DNA of 5,171 nt from positions 1 to 5,171 of the forward strand of contig JAJCXU010000371.1 in NCBI GenBank assembly GCA_029263275.1. The letters run 5' to 3'. The notes below the pieces were generated by a model. The model had not been told where the DNA came from, made no database searches, and worked only from the letters and a program-made list of their open reading frames with translations. This DNA is from Ilumatobacter sp. Its GTDB lineage: Bacteria; Actinomycetota; Acidimicrobiia; Acidimicrobiales; Ilumatobacteraceae. Shown here piece by piece: positions 1-5,114 of this stretch (position 1 is the first letter of the stretch; each line of letters begins with the position of its first letter). Position numbers and translations under genes: made by a program.

Positions 1-604
1 CGATGGTCGGTCGGTTGCCGAGCAGATACGGATGATCGACGAGGTGCGCTTCGAACAGATCGAGCCATTCGTGGAAGGCCGTCTCGATCAACGGTTGCGA
101 TTCAGGAGTCACCCCGAACACGGTGGCCGCCTTGCGCATCCGGCCACTGTTGTGGAGAAAGCCCTGTTCGGCCTGCTCGGCGGTGAGTCCCTGCGGCATG
201 AGGATCGCGAACTCCGAGGTCAGGAACGAGAGGTTCTGCTCGTCGAAGTTCCATCGGTAGTGCATTGCCGGACGCAGCAGTCCCTCGCCGCCGAACAGTT
301 CGAAGACGTGGGCGACCGCGAGCAGCAGCGGCGACGTCGGATACGCGTTGTACCTGCGCAGCGATTGGCCCGGGCCGCGCTCGAAGTGGTCGATGATGTC
401 GGCACCGTCTTGAATGATCGTGCCGTCGGGGGTCTCCATGCACGGGATGATCCAGCGGCCGACGGTCGGAACGATCTCGTTGAGGTAGCGATCGCTGCCC
501 GGCGACATCTCGACGAACGGGATGCCCTGGGTGCGCAGATACGACCGGGCCTTGCCCGTGTACAACGACACGGGCGCCCCGTAGAGCGTATATGTGTTGC
601 TCAT
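1..604 (-). CDS. Glutathione S-transferase-like protein, C-terminal end cut by window edge
   Basis: 201 codons are visible from ATG at 604-602; the 3' end lies outside the window. The protein opens with a thioredoxin-fold GST N-domain: beta strand YTLYGAP, then S13-L-Y15-T16-x-K18-x-R20 at the start of helix 1, then IPF (28-30). A cis-proline-like IIPCME (52-57) and a QDGADIIDHFE stretch (65-75) follow, the latter at the glutathione gamma-Glu binding position (usually E/D-S). The helical C-domain contains HYRW (115-118) and ends at LLGNRPTI (194-201), just before the usual GDF motif; the one remaining base (G) fits Gly. The likely catalytic position holds Ser13 or Tyr15, with no Cys in helix 1. 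The start has a strong Shine-Dalgarno AGAGG seven bases upstream and overlaps the preceding stop codon (ATGA). It is the last visible gene of the leftward operon. GST fold is seen; glutathione use and substrate are inferred. Confidence 0.85.
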   Translation of the reverse strand, partial: MSNTYTLYGAPVSLYTGKARSYLRTQGIPFVEMSPGSDRYLNEIVPTVGRWIIPCMETPDGTIIQDGADIIDHFERGPGQSLRRYNAYPTSPLLLAVAHVFELFGGEGLLRPAMHYRWNFDEQNLSFLTSEFAILMPQGLTAEQAEQGFLHNSGRMRKAATVFGVTPESQPLIETAFHEWLDLFEAHLVDHPYLLGNRPTI

Positions 605-1203
605 GTGCTGACCTCTTCGAGTTGTGCGATAGGGAGTGGGCCGTGGAATCCGAACCCGTTGATCATCACGACGGTGGCCGGGTTCGGAACGACCGCGATG
701 AGGTCAGCGTCGAGCTCGACGGTGCGCACCGCCCAGCCGTTGGGTAGATCGACGTCACCAATGGGTTCGCTCCCGATCCATGCCGGCGTGGCGACGGTCC
801 CGTCGCCGAAGTCGAGTACCTCGATCGCGCGTCCAGCGGCGTAGAGCATCGTGTGGTGCTTGTCGATCGACATCACGGTGACGTCCTCGACACGCTCGAC
901 AGCGACAGGCCGCCCCACGAACGAGAACCGCAGGCCATCGATCTCCAGCGTGTCGAGGCGGCCATCGTCTGTCGCGCCTGGTGATCGTCTGAAGTACGCG
1001 AGATCGGCGACGGCTTGGCCGGGGCCAAAGAGCGACGCGCCGTCGGGAAGTGCCAGTCCGTGAGCCTGCTCCACCGTGACCGGCTCTTGGCAGAGCCAGA
1101 CCTGACTGAGCTGGTCGATGACTTCCATCCGCAGACCCGAACCGACCGTCCAGTTGTCGCGCCACTCCGGGTTGCCGAGACGAGGGTCGAGTTCCCCCGT
1201 CAC
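601..1203 (-). CDS. Hypothetical protein, 200 aa, GTG start
   Basis: I do not recognise this family. The reading frame is open further upstream, but that part would be Arg-rich shadow sequence inside the dehalogenase gene. I therefore place the start at GTG 1203-1201, which overlaps the dehalogenase stop (GTGA) and has GGAG seven bases upstream. M26 (codon at 1128-1126) is an alternative start. The protein is acidic and soluble, with no signal peptide or membrane segment. It looks mostly beta-stranded: a PVTVEQAHGLALPDG segment (41-55), a paired-strand region around LRFSFVGRPVAVERVEDVTV (91-110), HH at 117-118, FGDGTVATPAWIG (132-144), then LPNGWAVRTVELDADL (153-168) and PNPATVVMINGFGFHGP (173-189). 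A beta-sandwich or cupin-like fold is possible, but no metal-binding motif is clear. It lies between a dehalogenase and a GST-like gene with overlaps on both sides, so a role in the same pathway is likely. Confidence 0.8.
   Translation of the reverse strand: MTGELDPRLGNPEWRDNWTVGSGLRMEVIDQLSQVWLCQEPVTVEQAHGLALPDGASLFGPGQAVADLAYFRRSPGATDDGRLDTLEIDGLRFSFVGRPVAVERVEDVTVMSIDKHHTMLYAAGRAIEVLDFGDGTVATPAWIGSEPIGDVDLPNGWAVRTVELDADLIAVVPNPATVVMINGFGFHGPLPIAQLEEVST
612..616 (-). promoter_or_regulatory. Ribosome binding site of the left-edge GST-like gene
   Basis: AGAGG on the minus strand, seven bases before ATG 604-602 and located in the last codons of the preceding gene. It fixes the GST-like start. 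Confidence 0.6.
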
Positions 1204-2153
1204 GACGCAACTCCGAGCCACGCCATCAGCGCATCGGTGTAGGCCTCGCCGATGTCTTCCTGCACGAAGTGCCCGCCGCCTCCGAGGATCACATGCGGCT
1301 GATCGCTCGCTCCGGGGATCCGGGCAACGATCGGCTTCCACCCATCGGGGGCGACCGCGTCCTGGTCGCTGAAGATGGTCAGTACCGGCTTCGTCCACAC
1401 GTCGAACACCTCCCATGCGGCGTTACACGCCGGGTACATCGGGTTGTCGGGCCGGGTCGGCAGGAGCTGTGTGAACGCCCGGCTGCCGATGGTGAGCGAC
1501 GGGTCCGGGTACGGCGCCTGATAGCCGTGAACCGCATCACTGCTCGGTTCGGTCACCATGACCATCGGCAACAACGTCCACGGCTGCCACTCGGGCGTCG
1601 TCCGCGCGAACTCCTGGAAGTCGGCGAACGGACCCGACGCCTCGACCACGTCGGGGAGCGGCTCGGCCGGATCGCGCCACGGCAAGCCGGTGTTGGAGAT
1701 CACCATCCGCTCGACCAAGCCGGGGTTCTCAGCGGCGAGGCGCATGCCGATGATGCCGCCCCAGTCGTGCAGCACGAACGTGACGCCCGACAGACCGAGT
1801 TCGTCGACGAGCAGGGCACGCATCCACTCGACATGTCGAACGACGGTGTAGTCGGTCATCTCGGTCGGCTTGTCGGACAGGCCCATGCCGATCAGGTCGG
1901 GAGCGATGACCCGATAGCCAGCGGCGACAGCAGCAGCGATCTGGTGACGCCAGATGTACGACCACGACGGGTTGCCGTGCAAGAACACGACAACCGGCGC
2001 GTCGGCGTCGCCCGCATCGACGAGATGGACTCGGAGATCCTGACCGGCATCGTCGCCGGCGGCGATGGTGACGAAGCGGCTGCCAGTGGGATAGTCAGCG
2101 ACGCCGCTCAGGATCTCAGCGGCGTCGGCTTCGGACGTGCGCAGGATCTCCAT
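1200..2153 (-). CDS. Haloalkane dehalogenase family alpha/beta hydrolase
   Basis: This 317-aa protein has the usual length of the cytoplasmic haloalkane dehalogenases, which replace a carbon-bound halogen with hydroxyl using water through an ester intermediate. Visible elements are the oxyanion motif HGNPSWSYIWR (59-69), APDLIGMGLSDKP (84-96), nucleophile D130 in HDWGG with the adjacent halide-binding candidate W131, cap region about 155-225 with GYQAPYPD (210-217), acid D265 in FSDQDAVAP after strand 7, and catalytic H295 in GGGGHFVQED. The N-terminal MEILRTSEA and the RAFTQLLPT, AAWE and PGASDQPH segments resemble the mycobacterial DhmA/DmbB (HLD-I) type as I recall it. It is odd that HGNP replaces HGEP and that Phe179 seems to occupy the cap halide-Trp position. 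The acid after strand 7 together with Asn61/Trp131 is more like the HLD-III pentad. Epoxide hydrolase is the main alternative. The start forms TGATG with the upstream stop; the Shine-Dalgarno is weak, suggesting coupling. Confidence 0.88.
   Translation of the reverse strand: MEILRTSEADAAEILSGVADYPTGSRFVTIAAGDDAGQDLRVHLVDAGDADAPVVVFLHGNPSWSYIWRHQIAAAVAAGYRVIAPDLIGMGLSDKPTEMTDYTVVRHVEWMRALLVDELGLSGVTFVLHDWGGIIGMRLAAENPGLVERMVISNTGLPWRDPAEPLPDVVEASGPFADFQEFARTTPEWQPWTLLPMVMVTEPSSDAVHGYQAPYPDPSLTIGSRAFTQLLPTRPDNPMYPACNAAWEVFDVWTKPVLTIFSDQDAVAPDGWKPIVARIPGASDQPHVILGGGGHFVQEDIGEAYTDALMAWLGVAS
1211..1214 (-). promoter_or_regulatory. Ribosome binding site supporting the GTG start at 1203
   Basis: GGAG on the minus strand, seven bases before GTG 1203-1201, inside the end of the dehalogenase gene. 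Its position and the GTGA stop/start overlap decide the start of the 200-aa hypothetical protein against the longer open frame. Confidence 0.6.
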
Positions 2154-2869
2154 CAGAACAGGACCTGGCTGGTGTCGGTCAGCGAACGTGCGATGTCGTC
2201 GAGCTTCGGGTCGGCGATGACGACGTAGTCGGTGTCGCTGTGCGTTGCGCCACGTGCAGCAAGCTCATCTGCGACCGATCGGGAGATGAGGTCGTAGCGG
2301 GCCTCGGCGAAGGTGCGATCATCGCCGAGGATGCGGTCCTCGATCGCGAAGCGACCAATCCGAGTCGACTCGACATCGGCGGCGACGTCTGGTGCGGCTG
2401 CCTCGCCGACCACCTGCAACAGCATGAGCCGATCGCCATCGGCACCGGACTCCTGTGGCGGTACCGGGTCACCGCCGACCGGGAAGGTGGCCATGACGAT
2501 GGTGAAGTCCATGCCCGCCTCCTTGTGGTCTTCGTCCTTCTGGAAGTCGGCGTTCGACGACATCTCGATCATGGCCACGCGGTCGCGATACTGGGCGATC
2601 GCGATGCGATCCCACACATGTTCGTCACCAACCAACTGATGCACCACCGGCGCCATCATGATGAGGCGCGAACCAACCTTGCGGAGATGTTCGTGCGGCG
2701 CATACTCGTCGTCAGCTTCCATGCCGCTGATCGACGACTCGCGGCCATCGGCATACTCGGCCCGTTCGCGGTACTTCATCAAGTTCAGCGCCCACATCGG
2801 GCCGCCGGGCTCATCGCGGGCAAACCATGAAGCGACGTACGGCTCGTTGAGCTGTCCATATCGGGGCAT
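2153..2869 (-). CDS. DUF1330-like dimeric alpha/beta-barrel protein
   Basis: 238 aa from ATG 2869-2867. The frame stays open up to 2953, but that start would run past the first codon of the divergent gene, and the added residues look like translated promoter. The chosen ATG has GGTGAGG just upstream. The N-terminal half (about 25-130) matches the DUF1330 pattern: MWALNLMKYRERAEY (25-39), the YAPHEHLRKVGSRLIMMAPV stretch (56-75), WDRIAIAQYRDRVAMIEM (86-103, strand plus helix), the ADFQKDEDHKEAGM (107-120) helix, and a strand ending MATFPV (126-131). The second half (146-235) opens with a strand, DRLMLLQVVG, and may be a second ferredoxin-like unit. Such domains occur in small monooxygenases, isomerases and many uncharacterised proteins. 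No cofactor site is evident. It is the first gene of the leftward operon and its stop overlaps the dehalogenase start by one base, so a role with the dehalogenase is inferred. Confidence 0.82.
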   Translation of the reverse strand: MPRYGQLNEPYVASWFARDEPGGPMWALNLMKYRERAEYADGRESSISGMEADDEYAPHEHLRKVGSRLIMMAPVVHQLVGDEHVWDRIAIAQYRDRVAMIEMSSNADFQKDEDHKEAGMDFTIVMATFPVGGDPVPPQESGADGDRLMLLQVVGEAAAPDVAADVESTRIGRFAIEDRILGDDRTFAEARYDLISRSVADELAARGATHSDTDYVVIADPKLDDIARSLTDTSQVLF

Positions 2870-2880
2870 CGCCTCACCGT

Positions 2881-2886
2881 AGTCTA
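2881..2886 (-). promoter_or_regulatory. Possible -10 element for the leftward operon
   Basis: On the minus strand this reads TAGACT, fitting the actinobacterial TANNNT consensus, 11 bases before the ATG at 2869. Transcription would begin only a few bases before the start codon, giving a very short leader. No convincing -35 element is seen at the usual distance, so this is tentative. Confidence 0.25.
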
Positions 2887-2894
2887 GTGCGTGT

Positions 2895-2909
2895 TCAACT
2901 GGCAATTGA
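2895..2909. promoter_or_regulatory. Candidate operator: 15-bp imperfect palindrome
   Basis: TCAACTGGCAATTGA pairs at six of seven positions around a central G at 2902; only C2899/A2905 fails. It sits in the middle of the divergent promoter region, 26 bases from the leftward start and 27 bases from the rightward start. This is where a dimeric repressor such as a TetR- or MarR-type protein could control both arms. No regulator gene is in the window, so the binding protein is unknown. Confidence 0.4.
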
Positions 2910-2923
2910 TAGCGACGGGGAGC

Positions 2924-2929
2924 TACTGT
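2924..2929 (+). promoter_or_regulatory. Possible -10 element for the rightward operon
   Basis: TACTGT fits TANNNT and ends seven bases before the ATG at 2937. This is the spacing seen for leaderless transcripts in actinobacteria, and it would explain why the nearest purine-rich run (2917-2922) is poorly placed as a ribosome binding site. No clear -35 box is visible. Confidence 0.28.
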
Positions 2930-2936
2930 CGGCGAC

Positions 2937-4061
2937 ATGCAGTTCGAGGTCAACCGCGACGACTTTCATGACACTCGGGTGGCGAAGACCGCCGCCGACA
3001 TGAATACACACGAGCTGCGACCGGGGCAAATCCGGCTGGCCGTCGAGCGATTCGCGCTGACGACCAACAACATCACGTACGCCGTCGCCGGCGACATGCT
3101 CGACTACTGGGGCTTCTTCCCCACCGCCGAGAACGCAACCAACAGCGACGATGGCGCGCGCTGGGGTCGCATCCCTGCGATGGGCCTCGGGTCGGTCGCC
3201 GAGTCGGCGCACCCCGACATCGCCGTCGGCGGCCGGTACTTCGGCTTCTACCCGATGGCGCCCGACGTCGTCATCGACGCCGCTCCGAATGCCGGAGCGT
3301 TCCGCGACGTCAGCCCCCACCGCGCCGAACACGCTGCGACCTACACCGACTTTCGCGATGTCACGACCGATGTGATGTTCCGCCCGGAGCAGGCCGACGA
3401 GTACCTCCTGCTGTGGGGTGTGTTCATGACGTCGTTTCTCATCGACGACTACCTCGCCGAAAACAACTTCCTGGGCGCATCACAAACGCTCGTCACGAGC
3501 GCCTCCTCGAAAACGTCGATCTGTCTTGCGCAGTGCCTCGCCCAACGCGACGGTCATCGCAGCATCGGCCTCACGTCGGCACGCAACCGGAGCTTCGTCG
3601 AGGGCCTCGGTCTGTACGACGAGGTGATCACCTACGACGAGGTCGATCAGCTCGATGCAACGGTCCCATCTGCGCTGGTCGACATGGCCGGCAGCGCGTC
3701 GGTCCGAAGTGCGGTCCATACGCACTTCGACGACGCGCTCAAGGTGTCGCTGACCGTCGGCGCCACGCACTGGCAGGACGCTGGCGGACAGAACGGCGGC
3801 GCGCTGCCCGGGCCGACACCCGAGTTCTTCTTTGCACCGGGCCAGTCGGCGAAGCGCGCTGGCGACTGGGGCCAGAGCGAACTCGACGCCCGCATCGCCC
3901 GGTCGTTCCACCGCCTGCTCGACAACACCGACCGGTGGCTCACCGTCGAACACCGAAACGGGGCCGACGGTGTCGAGTCGGCGTACCGCTCACTCCTGGA
4001 AGGAAACGCCACACCCGATATCGGGTACGTCGTCGCGATTCACGAGGATCCACTCTCATGA
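2937..4061 (+). CDS. DUF2855 family protein (MDR-like)
   Basis: This 374-aa protein matches the DUF2855 family as I know it: ELRPGQIRLAVERFALT (26-42) followed by NNITYAVAGDMLDYWGFFP (44-62), GRIPAMGLGSVAES (77-90), GGRYFGFYPMA (98-108) and SFLIDDYL (166-173). These are followed by the hallmark LVTSASSKTS (185-194). The architecture resembles a medium-chain dehydrogenase/reductase: a GroES-like N-terminal half, then a Rossmann-like segment in which SASSKTS replaces the usual Gly-rich loop, continuing with IGLTSARNRSFVEGLGLYDE (210-229) and ITYDEV (231-236). No structural or catalytic zinc ligand set is apparent. A nucleotide-dependent reductase role is inferred; no reaction is established for the family to my knowledge. 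The start at 2937 is preferred over M22 because the N-terminal strand FEVNRDD belongs to the family pattern. Its stop overlaps the next start (ATGA). Confidence 0.85.
   Translation: MQFEVNRDDFHDTRVAKTAADMNTHELRPGQIRLAVERFALTTNNITYAVAGDMLDYWGFFPTAENATNSDDGARWGRIPAMGLGSVAESAHPDIAVGGRYFGFYPMAPDVVIDAAPNAGAFRDVSPHRAEHAATYTDFRDVTTDVMFRPEQADEYLLLWGVFMTSFLIDDYLAENNFLGASQTLVTSASSKTSICLAQCLAQRDGHRSIGLTSARNRSFVEGLGLYDEVITYDEVDQLDATVPSALVDMAGSASVRSAVHTHFDDALKVSLTVGATHWQDAGGQNGGALPGPTPEFFFAPGQSAKRAGDWGQSELDARIARSFHRLLDNTDRWLTVEHRNGADGVESAYRSLLEGNATPDIGYVVAIHEDPLS
4044..4048 (+). promoter_or_regulatory. Ribosome binding site of the 349-aa GST-like gene
   Basis: GAGGA nine bases before ATG 4058, within the end of the DUF2855 gene. 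It supports this internal start rather than the longer open frame that begins at 3413. Confidence 0.6.
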
Positions 4062-5107
4062 ACAGCACACCACCCATCGTCCTGGCGGGCCAGTACGGCT
4101 CGCCCTACACACTCAAGATGCGCGGCGTGTTGCGCTACCGGCAGATTCCGTTCAGGTGGATGCTTCGCGATTCCAAATGGGACGACCTGCCCGCTCCGCC
4201 GGTGCCGATCATCCCGGTCATCGCATACTCGAACCCGGCAGGCGACGGCTACGGCGACATCACCGTCGACTCGTCACCGCAGATCATGCGGCTCGAAGCC
4301 GAACACACCGGCCGCAGCGTCGTGCCGGCGGACCCGGCGCTCGCGTTCATCGACGCGCTGATCGAGGACTTCGGCGACGAGTGGGTCACCAAGATGATGT
4401 ATCACTACCGCTGGACCTATGACGCCGATATCGCCAAGGCCGGAAAGCTGCTCCCACTGAGCGGCGATCTCCAACTCGACTCGGATCAGGCACAGCAACG
4501 CGCTGACTTCATCATGCGACGCCAGATCGGCCGGCGTGCGCTCGTCGGGTCGACCGAATGGAACACGCCTCTGATCGAGGACTCGTATCGGCAGGTGCTC
4601 AGCATCATGCAGGCCCGATTCGCACGCGGCGACTTCATGCTCGGTGACCGGCCCGGGCGCGGTGACTTCGGTCTGTACGGACAACTCACGCAACTCGTGC
4701 GTTGGGACCCCACGTCGATGGCCGTGGCGGTCGACATCGCCCCGAAGGTCGTGAACTGGGTCGAGCGCGTGGACGATCTTTCGTGGCTGCCCGTCGAGGG
4801 CGACCAGGGGTGGACGTCGATCGACGACCTCGATCCCGCAACTGGCGATCTCCTCGCCGAGTGCGGTCGGACCTATGCACCGTTCCTCGTCGCGAATGCG
4901 CAAGCGTTGCAGTCCGGTGCTGACGAGGTCGTGTGTGACATCGTCGGGCTCGACGGACAGAGCCGCGAGTATCGCCAGGCACCGTTCGGCTATCAGGGCA
5001 AGTGCCTGAAGTGGCTGCGCGAGGCGTACGCCGACCTCACCGACGGCGACCGGGCCCGCGTCGATGCCGTGCTCGATGGAACGGGTTGCGAGCAGTTGTT
5101 CGCGTGA
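4058..5107 (+). CDS. GST-like protein with extended C-terminus, 349 aa
   Basis: The start ATG overlaps the DUF2855 stop (ATGA) and has GAGGA nine bases upstream; the frame is open further left, but only as a shadow of the preceding gene. The N-terminal thioredoxin-fold domain (about 6-88) shows VLAGQYGSPYTLKMRG with Ser15 where Cys-type GSTs have CPY, then IPF (30-32), a cis-Pro-type VPIIPVIAY (49-57) and VDSSPQIMRLEAE (70-82) at the glutathione-binding position. The helical domain has MMYHYRWTYD (113-122), GDFMLGDRP (191-199) and GDFGLYGQL (202-210). About 349 residues is long for a GST (about 200-230 is usual). The extra C-terminal part (240-349) includes a segment around EYRQAPFGYQGKCLKWLREA (304-323) and Cys residues at 269, 293, 316 and 344, whose role I cannot assign. 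The motifs match the GST-like protein at the left edge. Catalytic use of glutathione or another thiol is inferred. Confidence 0.86.
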   Translation: MNSTPPIVLAGQYGSPYTLKMRGVLRYRQIPFRWMLRDSKWDDLPAPPVPIIPVIAYSNPAGDGYGDITVDSSPQIMRLEAEHTGRSVVPADPALAFIDALIEDFGDEWVTKMMYHYRWTYDADIAKAGKLLPLSGDLQLDSDQAQQRADFIMRRQIGRRALVGSTEWNTPLIEDSYRQVLSIMQARFARGDFMLGDRPGRGDFGLYGQLTQLVRWDPTSMAVAVDIAPKVVNWVERVDDLSWLPVEGDQGWTSIDDLDPATGDLLAECGRTYAPFLVANAQALQSGADEVVCDIVGLDGQSREYRQAPFGYQGKCLKWLREAYADLTDGDRARVDAVLDGTGCEQLFA

Positions 5108-5114
5108 GCACGCG

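Larger units (their letters stand above)
2870..2936. promoter_or_regulatory. Divergent intergenic region between the two operons
   Basis: This 67-base stretch is the only non-coding region of note. It must hold the promoters for both arms if they are separately transcribed from here. It is clearly more AT-rich in its middle (about 2892-2911) than the flanking genes. It contains a near-palindrome at 2895-2909, a TAGACT hexamer facing left, a TACTGT hexamer facing right, and GGGGAG at 2917-2922, which lies 14 bases before the rightward ATG (rather far for a Shine-Dalgarno). Confidence 0.7.

Noticed and set aside
32..844. Long plus-strand open frame of 270 codons opposite the left-edge GST-like gene and the hypothetical gene
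   Set aside because: It is Arg/Val/Glu-rich without any domain pattern and spans two well-supported minus-strand genes with family motifs and ribosome binding sites. It is a GC-bias shadow.
1204..1416. 71-codon N-terminal extension of the 200-aa hypothetical protein
   Set aside because: It lies wholly inside the dehalogenase gene in another frame, is low-complexity Arg/Ala-rich sequence, and the GTG at 1203 has a good Shine-Dalgarno and a stop/start overlap.
1269..2228. Plus-strand open frame of 319 codons opposite the dehalogenase
   Set aside because: Composition is Arg/His/Gly-heavy and no motif is seen, while the minus strand carries the complete set of dehalogenase motifs. Antisense open frames of this length are common in GC-rich DNA.
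2870..2953. 28-codon N-terminal extension of the DUF1330-like protein up to ATG 2953
   Set aside because: It would cross the intergenic region and the first codons of the divergent DUF2855 gene. The residues do not resemble the family, and the ATG at 2869 has GGTGAGG upstream.
3413..4057. 215-codon N-terminal extension of the 349-aa GST-like protein
   Set aside because: The open frame begins at 3413, but this part is Arg-rich, overlaps the DUF2855 gene in another frame and has no fold pattern. The GST domain begins right after the ATG at 4058, which has its own ribosome binding site.
4274..4903. Minus-strand open frame of 209 codons opposite the 349-aa GST-like gene
   Set aside because: No recognisable motif or start signal, and it is entirely within a well-supported gene on the other strand.
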